Shown piece by piece: positions 34,977 through 43,896 of a stretch of 64,000 bases of DNA. Position numbers and translations under genes: made by a program. The stretch is taken from assembly GCA_947165505.1 (NCBI GenBank), contig CAMVAT010000014.1, positions 1 through 64,000 of the forward strand, read 5' to 3'. The notes under the pieces are model-generated. The model saw nothing but the letters and a program-made list of their open reading frames with translations. It was not told the origin of the DNA and did not search any database. The DNA comes from an uncultured Prevotellaceae bacterium. GTDB taxonomy: Bacteria; Bacteroidota; Bacteroidia; Bacteroidales; Bacteroidaceae. How positions within the stretch are numbered: position 1 is the stretch's first letter; every line of letters begins with the position of its first letter.

Positions 34977-34994
34977 GGTCGCAGGCTTCCGTCG

Positions 34995-35189
34995 ATTCCG
35001 CTCATTTTGCAGTATATTTATAGAATATACGCTACAATTCGGTCATGCGAAATCAAAAACTTTGTTTTTTTATTTTGCATTCCGCTCATTTTGCAGTATA
35101 TTTTTAGAATATACGCTACAATTCGGTCATGCAAAATCAAAAACTTCATTTTTTATTTTGCATTCCGCTCATTTTGCAGTATATTTGCA
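34995..35189. repeat. 84-bp tandem promoter duplication upstream of lpxD
   Basis: Units run 34995-35078 and 35079-35161, with a third partial copy from 35162. Each begins ATTCCGCTCATTTTGCAGTA. Units 1 and 2 contain the palindrome GTATATT-N5-AATATAC (35012-35030 in unit 1), which the third copy lacks. The -7 box is TATATTTA in unit 1, TATATTTT in unit 2 and a consensus TATATTTG only in unit 3. Confidence 0.9.
35157..35187 (+). promoter_or_regulatory. lpxD promoter
   Basis: TTTG (35157-35160), 19 nt, TATATTTG (35180-35187): a consensus Bacteroidota promoter ending 29 nt before the lpxD ATG. It is formed at the junction of repeat units 2 and 3. Confidence 0.85.
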
Positions 35190-35216
35190 AAATTATTATT
35201 TAGAAACGGAAAATAA

Positions 35217-36263
35217 ATGGAATTTACTGCGAAACAAATAGCCGAGTTGATAGGCGGCAAGGTAGAAGGTGACGAGAATGCCACCATCAGCACCTTTTCA
35301 AAAATAGAAGAGGGCACGCCCGGTTCTATCACCTTCCTATCCAATCCCAAATATACTCATTACCTCTACACGAGTCATGCCAGCGTCGTGATTGTGAACG
35401 AAGACCTGACGTTAGAGCAGGCCGTGTCGCCGACCCTGATACGCGTGAAGAACGCCTACGAGAGCGTGGCGAAACTGCTGCAGTTGTACGAGTCGATGAA
35501 ACCCAAGAAGAAAGGCATCGACTCACTGGCCTTCATCTCTCCCAAAGCGAAGGTGGGCAACGACTGCTATGTGGGTGCTTTTGCCTATATCGCCGACGGT
35601 GCCGTGATAGGCGACCGCTGTGTGATATACCCCCACGCATATATCGGCGAGGGAGTGACACTGGGCGACGATTGCATCATCTATCCCCATGCCACCATCT
35701 ATTACGGTTGCCAGTTGGGCAGCCGAGTGACCCTGCATGGCGGCAGCGTGATCGGAGCCGACGGTTTCGGTTTCGCCCCGGGTGCTGACGGGTATGACAA
35801 GATACCTCAGATAGGCATTGTGAAGATAGAAGACGACGTGGAGATAGGCGCCAACGCCTGTGTGGACCGCTCGACGATGGGCTGCACCATCATTCACAAG
35901 GGCGTGAAGCTGGACAACCTGGTGCAAGTGGCACACAACTGCGAGGTAGGCGAGAACACCGTGATGTCGGCCCAGGTAGGCATTGCCGGTTCCACGAAAA
36001 TCGGCCAGTGGTGTATGTTTGGCGGCCAGGTAGGCATCGCCGGCCATATCACCATCGGCGACAAAGTGATATTGGGCGCGCAGTCGGGAGCACCCGGCAG
36101 CATCAAGAGCGACCAGACGCTCATCGGCACCCCGCCCATGCCACAGACGCCCTATTTCAAGTCGCAAGCCATCTTCCGCCGTCTGCCCGACATGTACAAG
36201 GAGTTGCATGCGCTGCGTCAAGAGCTTGACGACCTGAAGAAGAATTTAACAGTAGAATCTTGA
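35217..36263 (+). CDS. lpxD: UDP-3-O-acylglucosamine N-acyltransferase LpxD
   Basis: A 348-residue left-handed beta-helix acyltransferase, third step of lipid A synthesis. An N-terminal substrate-binding domain (about 1-100, [17 protein letters not shown]) is followed by many hexapeptide repeats (about 105-310). The catalytic His is in [27 protein letters not shown] and GGQVGIAGH are LpxD hallmarks. It heads the cluster lpxD, lpxC-fabZ, lpxA, and is driven by a promoter that has been tandemly duplicated upstream. Confidence 0.96.
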   Translation: MEFTAKQIAELIGGKVEGDENATISTFSKIEEGTPGSITFLSNPKYTHYLYTSHASVVIVNEDLTLEQAVSPTLIRVKNAYESVAKLLQLYESMKPKKKGIDSLAFISPKAKVGNDCYVGAFAYIADGAVIGDRCVIYPHAYIGEGVTLGDDCIIYPHATIYYGCQLGSRVTLHGGSVIGADGFGFAPGADGYDKIPQIGIVKIEDDVEIGANACVDRSTMGCTIIHKGVKLDNLVQVAHNCEVGENTVMSAQVGIAGSTKIGQWCMFGGQVGIAGHITIGDKVILGAQSGAPGSIKSDQTLIGTPPMPQTPYFKSQAIFRRLPDMYKELHALRQELDDLKKNLTVES

Positions 36264-36278
36264 ATTGTGAAAAACGAT

Positions 36279-37664
36279 ATGTTGAAACAAAAAACTTTAA
36301 AAGGTAGTTTTTCCTTGTTTGGCAAGGGATTGCACACAGGATTGAACCTGACGGTGACCTTTAATCCGGCACCTGAGAACACTGGTTATAAGATACAGCG
36401 CATTGACTTAGAGGGCCATCCGATCATCGACGCCATCGCCGAGAAAGTGATTGACACCCAACGAGGTACCGTGCTGGCATCGGGTGATGTACGTGTATCA
36501 ACGGTGGAGCATGGACTGGCCGCCCTCTACGCCTTGGGCATCGACAACTGCCTGATACAGGTGAACGGCCCGGAGTTTCCCATTCTCGACGGCAGTTCGG
36601 CCATGTATGTGGAGAAGATACAGCAAGTGGGTATTGAGGAGCAGAACGCCCCGAAGGATTTCTACATCATCCGCAAGAAGATAGAGGTGGTTGACAAGGA
36701 GACGGGTTCAAGCATCACCATCCTGCCCGATGATGATTTCAGCGTGACGGCGATGTGCTCATTTGAATCCAAATTCATCAACAGCCAGTTTGCCACATTG
36801 TCTAACATCAGTGATTTTGCCACTGAGATAGCCCCTGCCCGCACCTTTGTGTTTGTGCGCGACATTCAGCCGCTGCTGAAAGCGAACTTGATCAAGGGTG
36901 GCGACATGGACAACGCCATCGTCATCTATGAGAAACAGATCACACAAGACCAGCTGGACCAGTTGGCCGACCTGTTGAAGGTGCCCCACATGGATGCCAC
37001 CAACCTGGGCTACATCCAGCCCAAGCCGTTGGTGTGGGAGAATGAGTGCACCCGCCACAAGCTGCTCGACATTATCGGCGACATGGCTTTGATAGGCAAG
37101 CCCATCAAGGGTCGCATCATCGCCACGCGCCCCGGTCATACCATCAACAATAAGTTTGCCCGGCTGATGCGTCGTGAGATACGCAAGCATGAAGTGCAAG
37201 CCCCCATCTACGACCCCAACGAGACCCCGATCATGGACAACATACGCATCCGCGAACTGCTGCCCCACCGCTACCCGATGCAGTTGGTAGATAAGGTGAT
37301 AGCCTTAGGTCCGACCAGCATCGTTGGCGTGAAGAACGTGACGAGCAACGAGCCCTTCTTCACGGGTCACTTCCCCCAGGAGCCCGTCATGCCCGGAGTG
37401 CTGCTGATAGAGGCGATGGCACAATGCGGCGGCTTGTTGGTATTGAACACCTTGGACGAACCCGAGCGTTGGTCCACCTACTTCATGAAGATCGACGACG
37501 TGAAATTCCGTCAGAAGGTAGTACCCGGCGACACGCTCCTCTTCCGCGTAGAGCTGCTGCAACCCGTCCGCCACGGAGTCAGTTCGATGAAAGGCTATAT
37601 GTTCGTAGGCGACCATGTAGTAGCCGAGGCCACCTTTACCGCCCAGATAGTCAAGAACAAATAA
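36279..37664 (+). CDS. lpxC-fabZ: Fused LpxC deacetylase - FabZ dehydratase
   Basis: A 461-residue two-domain enzyme typical of Bacteroidota. The LpxC part (about 1-305) is the Zn-dependent UDP-3-O-acyl-GlcNAc deacetylase of lipid A synthesis, with GKGLHTG, the first zinc His in STVEHGLAAL and the second region HKLLDIIGDMALIG. The FabZ part (about 315-461) is a hotdog 3-hydroxyacyl-ACP dehydratase, with HRYPMQLVDKV and GHFPQEPVMPGVLLIEAMAQ. The ATG at 36279 is preferred over a GTG at 36267. The fusion links lipid A and fatty-acid synthesis, which compete for 3-hydroxyacyl-ACP. Confidence 0.97.
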   Translation: MLKQKTLKGSFSLFGKGLHTGLNLTVTFNPAPENTGYKIQRIDLEGHPIIDAIAEKVIDTQRGTVLASGDVRVSTVEHGLAALYALGIDNCLIQVNGPEFPILDGSSAMYVEKIQQVGIEEQNAPKDFYIIRKKIEVVDKETGSSITILPDDDFSVTAMCSFESKFINSQFATLSNISDFATEIAPARTFVFVRDIQPLLKANLIKGGDMDNAIVIYEKQITQDQLDQLADLLKVPHMDATNLGYIQPKPLVWENECTRHKLLDIIGDMALIGKPIKGRIIATRPGHTINNKFARLMRREIRKHEVQAPIYDPNETPIMDNIRIRELLPHRYPMQLVDKVIALGPTSIVGVKNVTSNEPFFTGHFPQEPVMPGVLLIEAMAQCGGLLVLNTLDEPERWSTYFMKIDDVKFRQKVVPGDTLLFRVELLQPVRHGVSSMKGYMFVGDHVVAEATFTAQIVKNK

Positions 37665-37673
37665 CACAACGAT

Positions 37674-38444
37674 ATGAATAGCATCAGTCCCTTAGCATAC
37701 GTACACCCTGAAGCGCAACTGGGCGACAACAATGTCATCGGCCCTTTTTGCTATATCGACAAGAACACCGTGATAGGCGACAACAATGTGCTTCAAAACA
37801 GCGTCACCATCCATGTAGGAGCCCGCATCGGCAATGACAATGAGTTTTTCGCCGGAGCCAGCATCTCGACCAAGCCCCAGGACTTGAAGTTCAAGGGCGA
37901 GGAGACCACCTGCGTGATAGGCGACCACAACAGCATCCGCGAGAATGTGACCATCTCTCGCGGCACGGCCTCCAAAGGCCAGACGACAGTAGGAAGCCAC
38001 AACCTTTTGATGGAGAACATGCACGTGGCGCACGACTGCGTGCTTGGCAACCATCTGATCATAGGCAACTCGACGAAATTTGCCGGTGAGGTGGTCGTCG
38101 ATGACTATGCCATCATCAGCGCCACCTGTCTGATACACCAGTTTTGCCACATCGGCGGTTATGGCATGTTTCAGGGCGGCAGCCGCACGAGCCAGGACAT
38201 CCCCCCCTATATCATGGCGGGCAAGGAGCCCATCCGTTTTGCGGGGGTCAACATCATCGGCCTGCGCCGTCACGGTTTCAGCAATGACTTGATCCACCTG
38301 ATACATGAAGCCTACCGCATCTTGTATTCTAAAGGTCTGATGGCAGAAGGCATCGAGGAGATACGCCGTACGCTGCCCGACACGCCCGAACTGCGGTATA
38401 TCACGACCTTTGTAGAAAACTCCAAACGCGGCATTATCAGGTAA
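37674..38444 (+). CDS. lpxA: UDP-N-acetylglucosamine acyltransferase LpxA
   Basis: A 256-residue left-handed beta-helix acyltransferase, first step of lipid A synthesis. Hexapeptide repeats fill residues about 5-185; the catalytic His is in MENMHVAHDCVLGNH, and IGGYGMFQGGSRTSQDIPPY is a family landmark before the C-terminal helices. Length is normal (E. coli 262). It starts 9 nt after lpxC-fabZ and is followed by miaA after 7 nt, so it is probably cotranscribed. Confidence 0.97.
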   Translation: MNSISPLAYVHPEAQLGDNNVIGPFCYIDKNTVIGDNNVLQNSVTIHVGARIGNDNEFFAGASISTKPQDLKFKGEETTCVIGDHNSIRENVTISRGTASKGQTTVGSHNLLMENMHVAHDCVLGNHLIIGNSTKFAGEVVVDDYAIISATCLIHQFCHIGGYGMFQGGSRTSQDIPPYIMAGKEPIRFAGVNIIGLRRHGFSNDLIHLIHEAYRILYSKGLMAEGIEEIRRTLPDTPELRYITTFVENSKRGIIR

Positions 38445-38451
38445 GGGTTAT

Positions 38452-39381
38452 ATGCAGACGCTGGTAGTAGTGACCGGCCCCACGGGCGTAGGCAAGACGG
38501 ATACCTGTATCCGCCTTGCCACGCATTATGGCGCCCCCATACTCAATGCCGACTCGCGGCAGATATACCGCGGCATGGAGATAGGCACCGCCGCCCCTAC
38601 CCTGGCACAACGTCAGGCAGCGCCCCATCACTTTGTCGGCATGTTGAGCGTTGACTCCTACTACAGCGCCTCACGCTACGAAGAAGACGTGCTTCACCTG
38701 CTGTCGCATGAGTTGTCTGCCACTCCGTTCGTACTTCTCACTGGCGGCAGCATGATGTATATCGATGCCGTATGCGACGGTATCGACGACATCCCCACCA
38801 TCGACGACGACACCCGCGCGCTGCTCAAGGAGAAGTTAGCCCGCGAAGGCTTAGACCACCTATGCGATGAGCTTCGCCTGCTCGACCCGGCCTATTACCA
38901 GATTGTGGACCGCAAAAACACCCGTCGTGTGGTACATGCCTTGGAGATATGCTATATGACGGGCCGTCCCTACAGCCAATACCGCACGCGCCAGCCCAAG
39001 GCACGCCCCTTTCGCGTGGTGAAGGTAGGGCTTACCCGTGAGCGCGAGGAGCTGTATGACCGCATCAACCGACGTGTAGATGCCATGATAGCCGCGGGAC
39101 TGATCGAAGAGGCGCGCCGTCTGCTCCCCTATCGTGACTGCAACGCCCTCAACACCGTAGGCTACAAAGAGATGTTCATGTATCTCGACGGCACCTACAG
39201 TTTGGAAGAGGCGACCGAGCGCATGAAGGGCAACACCCGCCGCTACTGCCGCAAGCAACTGACCTGGCTGAAGCGCGACGCACGGATACGCTGGTTTCAT
39301 CCCGATGACATCGATGCAATCATCCACTACATAGATACACAAACACAGAGCCATGAGACTGCTGAAATGGATATGGCATAA
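38452..39381 (+). CDS. miaA: tRNA dimethylallyltransferase MiaA
   Basis: A 309-residue enzyme that prenylates A37 of tRNAs reading UNN codons. The P-loop is GPTGVGKTD near the N-terminus, followed by NADSRQIYRGMEIGTAAPT, LLTGGSMMYIDAV and the C-terminal NTVGYKEMFMYLDG and KQLTWLKRD. Normal length. Its end overlaps the start of the penicillin-binding protein gene by 29 nt in another frame. Confidence 0.96.
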   Translation: MQTLVVVTGPTGVGKTDTCIRLATHYGAPILNADSRQIYRGMEIGTAAPTLAQRQAAPHHFVGMLSVDSYYSASRYEEDVLHLLSHELSATPFVLLTGGSMMYIDAVCDGIDDIPTIDDDTRALLKEKLAREGLDHLCDELRLLDPAYYQIVDRKNTRRVVHALEICYMTGRPYSQYRTRQPKARPFRVVKVGLTREREELYDRINRRVDAMIAAGLIEEARRLLPYRDCNALNTVGYKEMFMYLDGTYSLEEATERMKGNTRRYCRKQLTWLKRDARIRWFHPDDIDAIIHYIDTQTQSHETAEMDMA

Positions 39382-41848
39382 GATCTGTGTCTTCGTGACA
39401 TGGTATCCGCGACTCTACCGCGGCAGGCGTTGGTATGTGAAGCTGTCCATCGCCATCTGCTCATTTATCTTTTTCGGCATCATCTTTTTAGGGATGGTTG
39501 ACATCAATTTTCTGGGTTTGTTTGGTGGTTCGCCCGGTTTCTATTCGATTATGAATCCACCGAGCAACGTAGCATCCGAGATATACAGTGCCGACGAGGA
39601 GCTGATTGGTAAATTTTACAATGAGAACCGCAGTCCTGTCAAATACGAAGATGTCAGTCCTGTATTTTGGAAAGCGCTGATAGACACCGAGGACGAGCGT
39701 TTCTTCCAGCATAACGGAGTCGATTTCCTGGGGTTGCTTGGCGCTGCCAAAGATGCCGTTTTCAGCCATGCCCGTGGAGCCTCGACACTAACCCAGCAGT
39801 TGGCCAAGAACATGTTTCATGTGCGCACGCAATATTCCACCGGCTTACTGGGCAAGATACCAGGCATGCGCATGTTGATTATCAAGTGCAAGGAGTGGAT
39901 TATCGGCACGAAGTTGGAATTGGTGTATAACAAACAAGAGATTCTGACGATGTATGCCAACACCGTAGATTTCAGTTCCAACGCCTACGGCATCAAGACC
40001 GCCTGCAAGACTTATTTCGACATCACCCCCAAGGAGCTGACCACCGAGCAGGCTGCCATGCTCGTAGGCATGCTGAAAGGCATCACCTATTATAACCCTG
40101 TGACCCATCCGGAGAACTGTCTTCAGCGGCGCAATGTTGTATTGAACAACATGGTAGAGCACGGCGACCTGACCCGTGCTGAGTGCGATTCGCTGTGTGC
40201 CCTCCCCTTAGGACTGAACTACAAGCCCCAGAGCGCGTTAGACGGCAAGGCCGGATATTTTCGCAGTGCCGTAGCCAATTACCTGTCGTCGTGGTGTCGT
40301 GACAACGGATACGACCTTTACAACAGCGGTTTGAAAATCTACACCACCCTTGACACGAAGATGCAATCCTACGCCGAACAAGCCGTGATGCTACAGATGC
40401 GCACCATCCAGAAGAACTTTGATGAGCACTGGACAGGCCAGGGCGACCCATGGCGGGATGAGAACGGCAAGGTCATCCCCCGCTTCATTGAGAAGATAGC
40501 CGAGAACCTGCCCGTTTACACCGCACTTGAAGAGCGTTTCGGCGCAGGCAGCGACTCTATCATGCACTACCTGAACAAGCCCCACAAAGTGAAACTGTTC
40601 AGTTACAACGGTCCGATAGAGCGCAACATCAGCACCATGGACTCCATCCGCTATATGGTGAAGATGATGCACTGCGGCTTTATGGCCATGGAGCCCCAGA
40701 GCGGCGAGGTGAAGGCATGGGTGGGCGATGTGGATTTCAACACATGGAAATATGACAAGGTGACGGCGCACCGCCAACCGGGCTCCACCTTCAAGCTCTT
40801 TGTCTATACCGAGGCCATGAACCAAGGCATCATCCCCTGCGACAAACGGCGCGACGAACCTGTGACCGTGCCCGTGTATTACCGCAACAATGAGGTAGTA
40901 GATTGGAAACCCACCAATTCGAGCGGCACTTTCTCGGGCGACTCCATCACGCTGATGATGGCATTCGCCAAGAGTCTTAACTCCGTGGCAGTGCGCCTGA
41001 GCGTAGAAGTGGGCCTGCGCCATATCATCCGCACGGCGCACGACATGGGCATCAAGTCGGAACTGTCTGAACATCCCTCCACCGCCTTGGGTGCCAGCGA
41101 TGTGACCCTCTACGAACTGGTCAACGCCTACAGCACCATCGCCAACGGCGGCAAGCGCCCGAAGCCAGTCTTGGTGAAACGCATCCTTGACCGCGACGGC
41201 AACGAGATATACAACTATGAGAACGACCGTGAGGCTCCTCGTGCCCTCTCGTTCAAAACCGCCTATATGATGCAGCAGATGCTGATGGGCGGTGTGCGTT
41301 CGGGCACGTCGCGCTCGATGAACAATTACGTTGGCAGCTATTTAGACACCGACATCGGAGGCAAGACTGGAACGACGAACAACAACTCTGACGGTTGGTT
41401 TGTGGGCGTGACCCCTCGTCTGGTGTTTGGCGCCTGGGTAGGCGGCGAGTACCGCAGCATTCATTTCCGCACTGGCGCTCTGGGTCAGGGAGCGCGCACG
41501 GCGCTGCCCATCTGCGGCCGTTTCCTGCAATCAGTGCTCAACGACAAGAAATACGCCAAATACCGTTGCCGCTTTGTCGTCCCCAATGGCGAGAACGTGA
41601 ATGTGAGCGACTACGACTGCTCCCAGCACTACGCCCCCCATTATGAAATGCCCATAGACACATTAGACCATTATTACGATGACGACATGGACGGTTACTA
41701 CGGCGAGCCCGTGGTCGATGAGTACGGCAATCCCATCCCCCCGCCCCAGTCGCCTACAGATGAGGGCACCCCGGATGATGAATACGACCATTACAACAAC
41801 AGCCCGGCCTATACCCGCCCTGAAGAAGAGATTCATTTCGACTTTTAA
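39353..41848 (+). CDS. Class A penicillin-binding protein (PBP1A type)
   Basis: An 831-residue bifunctional peptidoglycan synthase. A membrane anchor lies at about 30-50. The GT51 transglycosylase domain (about 75-250) has Glu113 in DTEDERFFQHNGVD and RGASTLTQQLAKN. The transpeptidase domain (about 425-720) has the nucleophile Ser478 in PGSTFK, SLN at 541-543 and KTG at 671-673. A C-terminal acidic, Tyr/Asp/Pro-rich tail (about 760-831) is probably disordered. It acts at the periplasmic face of the inner membrane. The start overlaps miaA by 29 nt. Confidence 0.95.
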   Translation: MRLLKWIWHKICVFVTWYPRLYRGRRWYVKLSIAICSFIFFGIIFLGMVDINFLGLFGGSPGFYSIMNPPSNVASEIYSADEELIGKFYNENRSPVKYEDVSPVFWKALIDTEDERFFQHNGVDFLGLLGAAKDAVFSHARGASTLTQQLAKNMFHVRTQYSTGLLGKIPGMRMLIIKCKEWIIGTKLELVYNKQEILTMYANTVDFSSNAYGIKTACKTYFDITPKELTTEQAAMLVGMLKGITYYNPVTHPENCLQRRNVVLNNMVEHGDLTRAECDSLCALPLGLNYKPQSALDGKAGYFRSAVANYLSSWCRDNGYDLYNSGLKIYTTLDTKMQSYAEQAVMLQMRTIQKNFDEHWTGQGDPWRDENGKVIPRFIEKIAENLPVYTALEERFGAGSDSIMHYLNKPHKVKLFSYNGPIERNISTMDSIRYMVKMMHCGFMAMEPQSGEVKAWVGDVDFNTWKYDKVTAHRQPGSTFKLFVYTEAMNQGIIPCDKRRDEPVTVPVYYRNNEVVDWKPTNSSGTFSGDSITLMMAFAKSLNSVAVRLSVEVGLRHIIRTAHDMGIKSELSEHPSTALGASDVTLYELVNAYSTIANGGKRPKPVLVKRILDRDGNEIYNYENDREAPRALSFKTAYMMQQMLMGGVRSGTSRSMNNYVGSYLDTDIGGKTGTTNNNSDGWFVGVTPRLVFGAWVGGEYRSIHFRTGALGQGARTALPICGRFLQSVLNDKKYAKYRCRFVVPNGENVNVSDYDCSQHYAPHYEMPIDTLDHYYDDDMDGYYGEPVVDEYGNPIPPPQSPTDEGTPDDEYDHYNNSPAYTRPEEEIHFDF

Positions 41849-41856
41849 GAGACAGC

Positions 41857-43602
41857 ATGAGCAAGCCCATTGAGCATATCGACTTAGACAATCAAGAGCT
41901 GCAGCGTGCTCTCGACCTGATTATGCATACCAACCGCTCGCTCTTTCTGACGGGCAAGGCAGGCAGTGGCAAATCTACATTTCTGCGCTACATCTGTCAG
42001 ACGACGAAGAAGAAGCACGTGGTGCTGGCACCTACCGGCATTGCCGCCATCAATGCGGGGGGCGTGACCCTTCACAGTTTCTTCAAGATTCCATTCCACC
42101 CGCTGCTGCCCAACGATGTGAAGTATTCGAGCCGCCACATCAAGGAAACGCTGAAATACAACGGAGAGAAGCGAAAGATCATCCGCGAGCTGGAACTGAT
42201 TATCATCGACGAGATCAGCATGGTGCGTGCCGACATCATCGACTTTGTAGATAAGGTGCTCCGCATCTATTCGCGCAACATGCGGGAGCCCTTCGGCGGC
42301 AAGCAGCTGTTGCTGGTGGGCGACATCTACCAACTGGAGCCCGTGCTGAGAGAAGAAGACCGTCAGTTGCTCAACCCCTTCTACCCTTCAGCCTATTTCT
42401 TCGACGCCATTGTCTTCCGCACCTTTCAGCTGGTCAGCATCGAACTGAAGAAAGTGTACCGTCAGAACGACCCGTCGTTTATCCGTATCTTAGACGACAT
42501 ACGCGTGAACCAAGTGTCTGAGCAAGAGTTGTCCGCCCTCAACCGCCGTGTGGGTGCCTCGCTGCCATCATCAGGCAACCAGTTGGCCATCACCCTCTCG
42601 GCACGTCGCGACACGGTCGATTTCATCAACGACGCACGCTTGCAGGAGTTGCCCGGCGACAATGTGCGTCTGACGGGCGAGATCACGGGCGACTTCCCCT
42701 CGCAGAACCTGCCCACCGCCATCGAGCTCGACGTGAAGGTAGGCGCACAGGTCATCTTCGTCAAGAACGACATAGACCACCGCTGGGTGAACGGTACCCT
42801 GGGCGTGATCATCGGCATAGGCGAAAATGACGAGGGAGCCACCCAACTGCAAATCGTGACCGAAGAGGGCATGGAGTATGATGTGGAGCCGGCCCGGTGG
42901 AGTAATATGCGCTATACCTTCAACGAGCAAGAGCAGAAGATAGAGGAAGAGGAGATAGGCACCTTCACCCAGTTTCCCATCCGTCTGGCCTGGGCCATCA
43001 CGGTACACAAGAGTCAGGGTCTCACATTCCGACAGGTGAATATCGACTTCAGCGGGGGTGTGTTTGCCGGCGGCCAGACCTACGTAGCCCTGTCGCGCTG
43101 CACATCGCTTGAGGGCATCAGCCTGAAGGCTCCCATCCGCCGTGGCGACATTTTCGTCAGGAGCGAGGTGGTGCGTTTTGCCACCACCTACAACAACCAG
43201 CAGATATACCAGCGAGCCCTGTCAGAGTCGGAGGCCGACCGCGAGTACCGTGCCGCCATCCGCGCCTTCGACGCCGGCGACATGCAGACGTTTCTCGACC
43301 AGTTCTTTCTCGCCATCCACCACCGCTACGACATTGAGAATCCGGTGGTGAAGCGTTATATCCGCAAGAAACTGAACATCATCAACACCCTGCGCCGTGA
43401 GAAGGAGGCATTGATAGCCGAGCGCAAACAGCAAGAGCAATTCCTGCTGAAACTGTCGGCAGAATACGTGTTGATGGGCCGCGACTGTGAGCGTGAGCAT
43501 TTCACCGAGGCTGCCATCGCCAACTACAAGAAAGCGTTGACCCTGAACCCGGACTCGCGAGAACTGAAAAAGAAGATCAAGCAACTGGAAAAGAAACATT
43601 GA
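41857..43602 (+). CDS. Pif1-like superfamily 1B DNA helicase
   Basis: A 581-residue helicase with Pif1/RecD2 organisation. Walker A is GKAGSGKS at 33-40; motif Ia is VVLAPTGIAAINAGG; Walker B is IIIDEISMVRAD; then LLLVGDIYQLEPV, and the C-terminal motif region TVHKSQGLTF and YVALSRCTSLEG. After about residue 440 an extra alpha-helical C-terminal part follows, ending in a TPR-like stretch. Bacteroides Pif1 proteins of similar design unwind forks and G-quadruplexes. The window contains many G-rich repeats, a possible but unproven link. It ends before the convergent tRNA-Pro. Confidence 0.9.
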   Translation: MSKPIEHIDLDNQELQRALDLIMHTNRSLFLTGKAGSGKSTFLRYICQTTKKKHVVLAPTGIAAINAGGVTLHSFFKIPFHPLLPNDVKYSSRHIKETLKYNGEKRKIIRELELIIIDEISMVRADIIDFVDKVLRIYSRNMREPFGGKQLLLVGDIYQLEPVLREEDRQLLNPFYPSAYFFDAIVFRTFQLVSIELKKVYRQNDPSFIRILDDIRVNQVSEQELSALNRRVGASLPSSGNQLAITLSARRDTVDFINDARLQELPGDNVRLTGEITGDFPSQNLPTAIELDVKVGAQVIFVKNDIDHRWVNGTLGVIIGIGENDEGATQLQIVTEEGMEYDVEPARWSNMRYTFNEQEQKIEEEEIGTFTQFPIRLAWAITVHKSQGLTFRQVNIDFSGGVFAGGQTYVALSRCTSLEGISLKAPIRRGDIFVRSEVVRFATTYNNQQIYQRALSESEADREYRAAIRAFDAGDMQTFLDQFFLAIHHRYDIENPVVKRYIRKKLNIINTLRREKEALIAERKQQEQFLLKLSAEYVLMGRDCEREHFTEAAIANYKKALTLNPDSRELKKKIKQLEKKH

Positions 43603-43701
43603 CTGCCTCCCCTAACCGGCAGACAATCGCCCAGCCAGTATCAGCGATGCTTTAGCTGAACAAAAACGGAACAAAGCGACCAAGCGGAACAAAAAGAAAA
43701 C

Positions 43702-43734
43702 GCAGTAATATTCTTACTATCAGAATATTACTGC
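43702..43734 (-). terminator. Bidirectional hairpin between the helicase gene and tRNA-Pro
   Basis: A perfect 13-bp stem (43702-43714 with 43722-43734) with a 7-nt loop. On the minus strand it is followed by TTTTCTTTTT, making a good terminator for tRNA-Pro. It may also serve the convergent helicase gene. Confidence 0.85.
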
Positions 43735-43752
43735 ATTTCTGTCCTAAAAGGG

Positions 43753-43826
43753 TCGGGGCGACAGGATTCGAACCTGCGGCCGCCTGGTCCCAAACCAGGA
43801 GCGCTACCGGGCTGCGCTACACCCCG
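43753..43826 (-). tRNA. tRNA-Pro (anticodon TGG)
   Basis: A complete 74-nt tRNA on the minus strand: acceptor stem CGGGGTG with CGCCCCG and discriminator A, D arm GCGC/GCGC, anticodon stem CCTGG/CCAGG enclosing TTTGGGA (anticodon TGG), and T arm with TTCGAAT. CCA is not encoded. Confidence 0.97.
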
Positions 43827-43854
43827 AAAGCAAGGTCTTTTGGAAATTGCGGTG

Positions 43855-43886
43855 CAAAATTACACACTTTTTCTCAACCTTGCAAA
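43855..43886 (-). promoter_or_regulatory. tRNA-Pro promoter
   Basis: Minus-strand TTTG (43886-43883), 20-nt spacer, TAATTTTG (43862-43855), about 29 nt before the tRNA 5' end. It overlaps the end of the convergent spt coding region only slightly upstream. Confidence 0.75.
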
Positions 43887-43896
43887 TAATTTCCTT

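Noticed and set aside
34918..35241. 107-codon open frame after the HD-domain gene
   Set aside because: It is read through the tandem promoter duplication; its internal repeats simply mirror the DNA repeat.
36267..36278. GTG start for lpxC-fabZ
   Set aside because: It lies 3 nt after lpxD with only four extra residues; the ATG at 36279 fits LpxC N-termini better, though both remain possible.
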